Assembly: GCA_036394995.1 (NCBI GenBank)
Contig: DASWED010000015.1
Coordinates: 1-35,866 of the forward strand
Origin: DASWED01 sp036394995
GTDB taxonomy: Bacteria; Actinomycetota; UBA4738; JACQTL01
Direction of reading: 5' to 3'
Length of the DNA stretch: 35,866 bases
A model generated the notes under the pieces. That model ran no database searches. It saw nothing but the letters and a program-made list of their open reading frames with translations, and was not told the origin of the DNA. The position numbers and the translations under genes are program-made. Below are positions 30,560 through 35,866 of this stretch, piece by piece (position 1 is the stretch's first letter; the number at the start of each line of letters is the position of its first letter).

Positions 30560-33262
30560 TCAGCCGAGCCCGATGCCGAACCGCCCGTCGTACTCGACGT
30601 CCATCGGATCGCCGAAGTCGGCCGCCGTGTCACGCTTCGCCCCGGTCGCGGTGACGCCCGAGGTCGACCCGTACAGGATCGTGATCGTGCCCGCGCCGCT
30701 GGCGTGCCCGATCGTCTCGTCGGAGGCCGCGGCCACGAGATCCGCCTGTCCGCCGTGGCCGACGTCGAGCACCGCGAGCGTGGAGCCGAAGTACGCCGTC
30801 CGCGACCCGGTCCCCGGGACGCCGCCCACGCCCTGTTGGAATTGCCGGCTCCCCTGGGCCTTGAGCCCCTTCGTGCCGCCGTACAGCACGTTGACCGCAC
30901 CGGGCCCACCGCCGTACTGCACTCCGACCGACAGATCCCGGGGGCCGGCGCCGTTCATGTTCCCGGCTGCGAGGGAGATCCCGAATCCCGCGTCCCTGGT
31001 GTTCGCGCCGGCCATCCCGGGCGTGGCCAGGGAGAGCTTCTGCGCTCCGGTGGCGGTGATGCCGGTGTTCGTGCCGAACAAGACGAACACCGCTCCGCGC
31101 TGCCCGTCCTCGCCCGGCGCGCCCACCGACAGATCGACGTGCCGGCCCCTGCCGAAGTCGCCCGCCGCGACCGCGAAGCCGAACTGCTCTTCCCCGGCCA
31201 GGTCGCTCGGGATGCCGGGGGTGTCCTCGTCGAAGCGTCGCGCCCCGTTCGTGGTCAGCCCCGAGGCCGAGCCCTGGAGCACGTACACGGCGCCCGGCCC
31301 CGATCCGCCCGTGAGCGTCCCGATGGCGAGGTCGCTGCGATGGTCGCCGTCGAAGTCGCCGGCGGCCAGCGAGAATCCGAAGTAGGTGGCATCGGTGGCC
31401 GTGCCCGGAAGGCCGGGGGTGATCCCGGAGAACTCCTTCGTCTTGGAGGGCTGCAACCCGGACGGGGAGCCCGGGATCACGTACACATACCCGGTGGCTC
31501 CCGACCGCGCCTCCCGCCACGCGCCAACGGCCAGATCGTCCCGCCCGTCGCCGTTGAAGTCGCCCGCGGCGACCGCGTTGCCGAACACCTCGAACTGCTT
31601 CGGCGTGGCGTCGATGCCGGGGGTGGCCTCGTCCATGAACTGCCAACTGTCCCGGTCGAGCCCGCGCGCCGAGCCGTACAACACGCCGACCGCGCCGACG
31701 ACGTTGATCCCGCGGTACGCCTGCGGCGCCCCGCCGGCCAGGTCGGTGAAGCCGTCGCCGTCGAAGTCGCCGGTCGCGACGCTCCAGCCCCAGGAGTAGG
31801 GGTAGAGATCCGACGCGTAGGTCGCGGCATCGGGGTCGATGCCGTTCGCCGTGCCCGGCGCCACGGTCACCGCGCCGGCCCCGTAGCGCGGTTCCTCGCT
31901 CGTGACCGCGAGGTCGGGCCTCCCGTCGCCGTTGAAGTCGGACGGCGCGGCCGGGCCGGGGGCGCGCACGGCCGCCACCCCGTCGGCCCCGTCGTTCGAG
32001 GGGACCGGGTCCGCCGTGGAGGCGTCCGCAGTGGCGACGTTGCGGAGGATCCCCGGGTGCGCCGAGCGAACCACCAGCGTGAGCTTCGCGGCCGGGCCGG
32101 CCGCGAGCGTGTTCGCCGTACAGGCGACCGGACCGGTCCCCTGGCAGCTCAGCCCGGTTCCCGTCGCCGACACGAGCGTGGTCCCCGGTGGCAGGTGGTC
32201 GGTTACCACGACGTCGGTCGCCACGGCGGGGCCCAGGTCGCGCACGCTCACGGTGAACGTGACGTTGCTGTTCGTGACGAACGGGTGCGACGCGACCGAC
32301 TGCCCGACGGCGAGGTCCGCCGAGGCCGGGGGCCGGGCGAGCGGCTGCCAGTCGGGGATGTGGTCGGAGGTCCCGTCCGTGAACGGGACGAGTGTCGAGC
32401 CGTCGAGGTCCACGGTGTCGATGCGGACGCCCGAGGTCCTCGTCTCCTGGAGCACGATGGACGAGCCGTCCGGCGACCACCCGGGCTCTGCGGCCTCGTT
32501 GCCGCCCCTGACGTACGTGACCCGGTGCAGGCCGGTCCCGTCCGGCCGGATCGTGAAGATGTCGCGGTTCGCGAACGCGATCCGGGAGCCGTCCGGCGCC
32601 CACGATGCGCCGTACCCATTGCCCAGGAGGCGGCGCCCCGTCCCGTCGGGCTTCATCACGTACAGGCGTTGGTGACCCGTGTTCGGATCGGGACTCTCGA
32701 ACGAGATCCAGGACCCGCTCGGCGACCACGAGGCGTTCTCCTCGTCGAACGACGGCGTCGAGACCAGGACGTGCGGGTTCGACCCGTTCGCGTTCACGAC
32801 CCACAGGTCCTCGCGGGTGTCGGACTGGGTGAAGGTGGCCTTCGTGAACAGGATCTGCGACCCGTCGGGCTTCCAGCTCGGCCACTTCGGCACGGCGTTC
32901 TGGAACGAGACGACAGGGTGCTGGTTCCCGCCGTCCGCGTCGACGACGTCGATCGGATTGGGGAACGTGCCCTGGACGTCGTACGCGATCCGCGAGCCGT
33001 CCGGCGACCAGGCCAGCCCGTCCACCCACCACCCCTGGAGGTCGACCCGCTCCACCGCCTGCTGGGCGGGCGCCTTGGTGAAGATCCCGACGGCCTGGGA
33101 GTCGCTCCGGAAGAAGGCCACGGCCCCGTTCACGCCCGGCGCCGCTGCCCGAGCCGAGGGCCCGGCGAGGGTGACCAGGGCAGTCGCCGTGAGCACCGCG
33201 ATCGCAGCTCGCCCCCGGCGCGTCCGGCCTCGGCGCGCGGAGCCGGCCATCACACTCGACAT
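30560..33262 (-). CDS. Secreted mosaic protein: TolB-type propeller, DUF11 domain and FG-GAP repeats
   Basis: ATG 33262 has GGGGGGAG six bases upstream; the frame opens at 33298. The 900-aa product has a signal peptide (AAIAVLTATALVTLAGP, cleavage near ARAA). Next comes a TolB/WD40-like propeller (LAWSPDGSRIAYD, PSWKPDGSQILFT, ASWSPSGSWISFE, PGWSPDGSSIVLQ). A DUF11-type beta domain follows (DLAVGQSVASHPFVTNSNVT, TDHLPPGTTLVSATG), and then six or more FG-GAP/integrin-type repeats with calcium-binding DFNGDGRPDLAV, DFDGDGFTDLAG, DFNGDGRDDLAV and DFDGDHRSDLAI loops. Later repeats (DFGRGRHVDLSV, NMNGAGPRDLSV) have lost calcium-ligand aspartates. Such proteins bind polymers or neighbours on the cell surface. 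No membrane anchor is seen at the C-terminus. Confidence 0.88.
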   Translation of the reverse strand: MSSVMAGSARRGRTRRGRAAIAVLTATALVTLAGPSARAAAPGVNGAVAFFRSDSQAVGIFTKAPAQQAVERVDLQGWWVDGLAWSPDGSRIAYDVQGTFPNPIDVVDADGGNQHPVVSFQNAVPKWPSWKPDGSQILFTKATFTQSDTREDLWVVNANGSNPHVLVSTPSFDEENASWSPSGSWISFESPDPNTGHQRLYVMKPDGTGRRLLGNGYGASWAPDGSRIAFANRDIFTIRPDGTGLHRVTYVRGGNEAAEPGWSPDGSSIVLQETRTSGVRIDTVDLDGSTLVPFTDGTSDHIPDWQPLARPPASADLAVGQSVASHPFVTNSNVTFTVSVRDLGPAVATDVVVTDHLPPGTTLVSATGTGLSCQGTGPVACTANTLAAGPAAKLTLVVRSAHPGILRNVATADASTADPVPSNDGADGVAAVRAPGPAAPSDFNGDGRPDLAVTSEEPRYGAGAVTVAPGTANGIDPDAATYASDLYPYSWGWSVATGDFDGDGFTDLAGGAPQAYRGINVVGAVGVLYGSARGLDRDSWQFMDEATPGIDATPKQFEVFGNAVAAGDFNGDGRDDLAVGAWREARSGATGYVYVIPGSPSGLQPSKTKEFSGITPGLPGTATDATYFGFSLAAGDFDGDHRSDLAIGTLTGGSGPGAVYVLQGSASGLTTNGARRFDEDTPGIPSDLAGEEQFGFAVAAGDFGRGRHVDLSVGAPGEDGQRGAVFVLFGTNTGITATGAQKLSLATPGMAGANTRDAGFGISLAAGNMNGAGPRDLSVGVQYGGGPGAVNVLYGGTKGLKAQGSRQFQQGVGGVPGTGSRTAYFGSTLAVLDVGHGGQADLVAAASDETIGHASGAGTITILYGSTSGVTATGAKRDTAADFGDPMDVEYDGRFGIGLG

Positions 33263-33525
33263 GACAACTCCCCCCTCATTCGACAATCGGTTGGACATCC
33301 ACCGCGGACTGCGGACCGCGGGCGGGCCACGGACGGCCCGAGTCTAGGCGACCGAGACGAGTCCGGAAAGACCCTTCCGGTCCCACCGATCGTTCAACGT
33401 CGTTGGCGAACCCCTGAGCGGCGGAGCCATCACACCCCGGCTCGTCCGCAAGGTCGTCGACACGATGCTCGACGGCATCGCGCACCGCTCGCAAGAGGAG
33501 GTCAGTTTCACGAGTCGTTCCGTGA

Positions 33526-33543
33526 GTGGGAGGGGGAGGATTC
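33526..33543. repeat. att-like core: copy of the tRNA-Tyr 3' end
   Basis: GTGGGAGGGGGAGGATTC here is identical over 18 bases to 35802-35819, which is the acceptor 3' strand, discriminator and T-arm start of tRNA-Tyr. The orientation is the same, so it is a direct repeat. Only the 3'-end segment is copied, as expected of an integrase attachment site. Confidence 0.7.
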
Positions 33544-33580
33544 CGTCAACACCTCTGACCTGCATGTTCGTCTCAGGGAT

Positions 33581-33605
33581 TGCGCACCTACTGCGCACCT
33601 GTGCC
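33581..33605. repeat. Left arm-like motif of the islet
   Basis: The 25-bp motif contains TGCGCACC at 33581 and again at 33592, an 11-bp period. It matches the motif at 35714-35738 at 20 of 25 positions. It begins 37 bases after the end of the left core. Confidence 0.55.
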
Positions 33606-33861
33606 TCCAGTGGACCGGGCTGCCCGAATTCACGCTGGGAGCGGACCTCCTCGTGGCCCGGGGATGGGCTGGCCTCGGAGACCCCAATTCTCGCGGTCCG
33701 GCTCCGCGCCATCGTCATCGCAGGCACGCTCCCGGGGGTTCCGCGTCCCCTCGTGTGGTGGAAATCTCGCGTCACGCCGCGTGATCGGTCTCGAGGCGGA
33801 TCGTGGCAGAATGCGCCAGGACGGTCCGCGTCTCCACCGGGCGCGGCCGGAGGAGGTCACG

Positions 33862-34932
33862 ATGCGGCGGGGGGCGATGGCTCGAGTCCGCGCGTCGCTC
33901 TCGGTTGTCGTCGCCTTCGTCCTGCCGCTCTCGTCTCCGTCGCTCGCAGGACACGTACCGACCGCTCATCCATCGGTTCGTGACGAAGAGGCGGCGTTCC
34001 CGCCGGGAATATGGCAGGGCAGGGCCCTCTACAAGGGCACCGTCCAGCGAACAGGGCTGTTCGGGTTCGCCGACGCAAACGTGACCTTCGACCTCACCGT
34101 GGAAGGCGACGAGGTCACCGACGGCACGATGAAGGTCTCGGGCCACGGTGAGGTCGACACCCCGGCAGGACCGGGTGACGTCTACATGTCCGGGACCCTC
34201 GAGCTCTCGGGGACCGCGACCTCAGTTCTGGCGGAGGGGGACGTGGACTTCGCCGGGACGGCGAACGGCATCCCCATCCAGTTCGGCGGTCCGGTCCGGT
34301 TCGCCTTCTCGCCAAGATTCGCCAGCTGCACGCGGGTCTTCGGGGACCTCGTCAGCGAGTCGGTCCGGGCCGGCCTCCTCGGAGGTGTCCACGCCTCGGC
34401 CCCCTTCGTGGCGTTCCGGGCGCGGTATGGCAGCCAGTACAAGGAGCTGCTGGACGAGTACGAGACGGTGGTCCGCTCGCTGGTCAACCTGGCGGCTCAC
34501 CCCGAGGCGTATTCGTTGGGCGACTTCGAAGAGCTCGTCGACGCGGTGGAGGATCTCAACGCCCGCATCCTCGAGCTCGTCCCGTGCGTTCCGCTGCCAC
34601 CGGGGCTGAAGAGCACCGCCCCATCGGAGTTCGATCAGCTCTTCCGGCAGGTCGTTTCCCAGGTGCTCGACTTCCCCGAGAAGCTCACGGCTCAGGAGGT
34701 CCTCGCGCTGCTGGCCGCGGGAGTGCGTACCGGCGCCCTCATCGACTCGACCGAGGCCCAGGCGCTCCTGGACAAGTTCGAGGACGTGCTCTTGCAGAAG
34801 CTCGATCAAGCCGAGGACTCGGGGGACGTCCAGACAGTGGACGACATCGCGGTTGGAGCGAAGCAAGCCGGATTGACGGAGTTGGCCGAGGATGCCGAAG
34901 CGGCCGCGAAAAGGCTGTCCGGTGGCGGCTGA
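33862..34932 (+). CDS. Secreted protein of unknown function
   Basis: ATG 33862 follows AGGAGG at 33851-33856; the open frame reaches back to 33580 without such a site. The 356-aa product has a signal peptide (SLSVVVAFVLPLSSPSLAG). Residues of about 45-165 look like beta strands with repeated G-T/S rich turns (WQGRALYKGTVQRTG, GTMKVSGHGEVDTPAG, YMSGTLELSGTATSV), perhaps a small barrel. From about 190 it is helical and acidic, with a regular pattern (KELLDEYETVVRSLVNLA, FEELVDAVEDLNARILELVP), likely coiled or bundle-forming. No named domain is recognised. The next gene follows after 10 bases. It is the main cargo of the proposed islet. Confidence 0.75.
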   Translation: MRRGAMARVRASLSVVVAFVLPLSSPSLAGHVPTAHPSVRDEEAAFPPGIWQGRALYKGTVQRTGLFGFADANVTFDLTVEGDEVTDGTMKVSGHGEVDTPAGPGDVYMSGTLELSGTATSVLAEGDVDFAGTANGIPIQFGGPVRFAFSPRFASCTRVFGDLVSESVRAGLLGGVHASAPFVAFRARYGSQYKELLDEYETVVRSLVNLAAHPEAYSLGDFEELVDAVEDLNARILELVPCVPLPPGLKSTAPSEFDQLFRQVVSQVLDFPEKLTAQEVLALLAAGVRTGALIDSTEAQALLDKFEDVLLQKLDQAEDSGDVQTVDDIAVGAKQAGLTELAEDAEAAAKRLSGGG

Positions 34933-34942
34933 AGCATCGCCG

Positions 34943-35488
34943 ATGCGCGTCCTCCGGCTCGGCCTGACGTTGATCCTGACGCTGGCGATCGCGGTGGGAT
35001 GCTCGAGCGGTCGCACGTCCCGGACGCCCAGCCCTGCAGCGTCCGGTGGGCCCAGCCACCCGGCGTCCCAGACGGCGGGCGAAGCGACCGCTGAAGGTCC
35101 CAGCGGCGGCGCCTCCGAGTCGCCGGGCGTCGCCACGTCGGAGCCCTCGCCGGCACAGCCGGGCGAGCCCATCACGGTGTCCGGCATCGAGGAGGAGATC
35201 GAGCTGCTCGATCCACCCACCGCGCACGCCGGCGCCGTGCCCAAGTTCAGGTGGCAGGCCGTGGAGGGTGCGACCGTCTACCGGCTGTTCGTGCTCGATG
35301 CGCAGGGACACCCGCTGTGGGCGTGGGAGGGAGCGGGGACGTCTGTCTGGCTGGGCGGCCTGCCCAGGCCCCGTCCCCCGGCGGAAGCTGGACCGAGGAT
35401 CGAGTCGGGATCGACCTGGAGCGTCGCCGCCCTCGACGACGATGGCCACGCGAGGGCGGTCAGTCCCCTTCGGCCGGTCTCTCCATGA
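34943..35488 (+). CDS. Lipoprotein with Ser/Pro-rich linker and small beta domain
   Basis: ATG 34943 gives a correct-length lipoprotein signal (LTLILTLAIAVGC-SS); an in-frame ATG at 34892 would overlap the previous gene. The 181-aa product has a low-complexity Ser/Pro/Ala/Gly linker (about 25-75) and then a domain of about 95 residues with FRWQAVEGATVYRLFVLDAQ and TSVWLGGLPRP, resembling a fibronectin-type-III-like fold seen in surface proteins. It is probably cotranscribed with the upstream secreted-protein gene, 10 bases away. Its stop overlaps the ATG of the kinase remnant (ATGA), so the kinase was once the next gene of the operon. Confidence 0.75.
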   Translation: MRVLRLGLTLILTLAIAVGCSSGRTSRTPSPAASGGPSHPASQTAGEATAEGPSGGASESPGVATSEPSPAQPGEPITVSGIEEEIELLDPPTAHAGAVPKFRWQAVEGATVYRLFVLDAQGHPLWAWEGAGTSVWLGGLPRPRPPAEAGPRIESGSTWSVAALDDDGHARAVSPLRPVSP

Positions 35489-35660
35489 GCGCCGTCTCAG
35501 GGATCGGGACCACCGTCGCGGCTACCGCATCGAGCGCTTGCCCGGCCGGGGGAGCATGAGCGTGGTCTTCCTCCACGAGCAGGTCGGCTTGGAGCGCAGG
35601 GTGGCGCTCAAGATCCTCGCTCCGAGCTGGCCGAGGAGACCGGGTTCCGTGGGCTGGGCA
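35485..35660 (+). pseudogene. N-terminal remnant of a Ser/Thr protein kinase
   Basis: Starting near an ATG that overlaps the lipoprotein stop, a frame encodes the start of a Hanks-type kinase N-lobe: GYRIERLPGRGSMSVVFLHE (glycine loop) and RRVALKILAP (Walker-like lysine). The ATG frame is not the kinase frame, and a second shift follows at about 35624, where one missing base would restore LAPELAEETGFR. After about 35660 nothing is kinase-like, so the catalytic lobe is gone. The break sits just inside the right arm-like motif, so the insertion or its decay may have removed the rest. Confidence 0.75.
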
Positions 35661-35713
35661 CTGGACCCTTTCGGGATCGCGAGGCTCCTCGGCAACCGGC
35701 TGAGACTCATGAG

Positions 35714-35738
35714 TGCGCACCGTTCGCGCACCTGCGCC
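35714..35738. repeat. Right arm-like motif of the islet
   Basis: The 25-bp motif holds TGCGCACC at 35714 and CGCGCACC at 35725 (11-bp period). It matches the left motif at 20 of 25 positions. It ends about 63 bases before the tRNA-Tyr 3' core. Confidence 0.55.
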
Positions 35739-35802
35739 GGTCAGAGGCATTTGGTTCGTTCGTCGGTCAGTGGTGGGCGGGCGGTGGTGGTCGGTCGGTT
35801 GG

Positions 35803-35866
35803 TGGGAGGGGGAGGATTCGAACCTCCGTAGGCTACGCCGGCGATTTTACAGACCGCTCCCTTTGG
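35803..35866 (-). tRNA. tRNA-Tyr (anticodon GTA), 3' part; 5' end outside window
   Basis: The minus strand reads an anticodon stem GCGGT/ATCGC with loop CTGTAAA (GTA at 35850-35848), a long variable arm (GGC-GTA-GCC), a T-arm GGAGG-TTCGAAT-CCTCC and an acceptor 3' strand CCCTCCC with discriminator A at 35803. The long variable arm and GTA anticodon fit bacterial tRNA-Tyr. CCA is not encoded. The D-arm and acceptor 5' strand run off the right edge. Its 3' end is the right copy of the att-like core. Confidence 0.95.

Larger units (their letters stand above)
33263..33861. other. Intergenic stretch carrying the left att-like site
   Basis: About 600 bases with no supported gene. Contents, left to right: the promoter region of the 900-aa gene, with a small hairpin CCGGAA/TTCCGG at 33363-33380, then the tRNA-like core at 33526-33543, then the arm-like repeat at 33581-33605. 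Frames through it show no recognisable protein. Confidence 0.6.
33544..35801. mobile_element. Putative tRNA-Tyr-targeted islet without an integrase
   Basis: The interval is bounded by an 18-bp direct repeat whose right copy is the tRNA-Tyr 3' end. Just inside each boundary is a related 25-bp arm-like motif with (T/C)GCGCACC tandem repeats. If the ends were joined, the two motifs would flank the core in the same direction, like arm sites of a tyrosine-integrase attP. Cargo is a secreted protein gene, a lipoprotein gene and a kinase remnant. No integrase or excisionase frame is present, so it would be a decayed or trans-mobilised element (CIME-like). The alternative is that the left copy is a scar of a different insertion. 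Confidence 0.5.

Noticed and set aside
30704..33784. 1026-codon plus-strand open frame
   Set aside because: Antisense to the TolB/FG-GAP gene; Arg/His/Gly-rich with no domain.

Overview
The window is GC-rich and looks like the chromosome of an uncultured actinobacterium. The clues are an F420-type LLM oxidoreductase, an ECF41/SigJ-like sigma factor, paired YbhN-type flippase genes next to PAP2 and kinase domains, frequent GTG starts, and tRNAs without an encoded CCA. No marker gene allows a finer placement. No rRNA operon or CRISPR array was seen.

Layout. 1-180: tail of a class V aminotransferase and tRNA-Thr(CGT). 180-4530: accessory-looking stretch with an orphan 516-aa protein of an unassigned family behind a hairpin-rich leader, a secreted cupin, a possible defence-type helical protein and a LuxR fragment. 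4530-10870: envelope-lipid module with two paralogous YbhN-type membrane proteins, an intact PAP2 phosphatase, a PAP2-kinase fusion whose PAP2 half has lost catalytic residues, an orphan betaine-type binding lipoprotein and another lipoprotein. 11200-17360: PhoD-like metallophosphatase, a very large secreted BNR propeller with three N-terminal repeat modules, and a small secreted barrel protein. 17719-21176: xylose-type sugar ABC operon (binding protein, single-domain ATPase, permease) with an intercistronic hairpin. 21379-22126: sigma-factor pseudogene with an internal deletion. 22161-25349: DUF1684 protein, LLM oxidoreductase divergent from a MarR regulator, DUF192 protein and a HIT-like protein. 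25362-28525: three-gene redox operon (membrane cupredoxin, tandem-USP-Rieske fusion, FAD ferredoxin-reductase-like protein). 29108-33262: two convergent secreted propeller/FG-GAP proteins. 33526-35866: an islet ending at tRNA-Tyr(GTA).

The strongest new signals are these. (1) An 18-nt perfect repeat of the tRNA-Tyr 3' end lies about 2.3 kb inside the window. Each copy is accompanied by a tandem (T/C)GCGCACC arm-like motif on the interval side, as expected for attL/attR of an integrase-less, tRNA-targeted element. (2) The cupredoxin / USP-USP-Rieske / FAD-reductase operon joins a stress-sensing fold to an iron-sulfur electron carrier. (3) The split YbhN / PAP2 / pseudo-PAP2-kinase module may form one lipid-handling system. 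(4) The 516-aa orphan gene has a structured leader and resembles a dispersed element.
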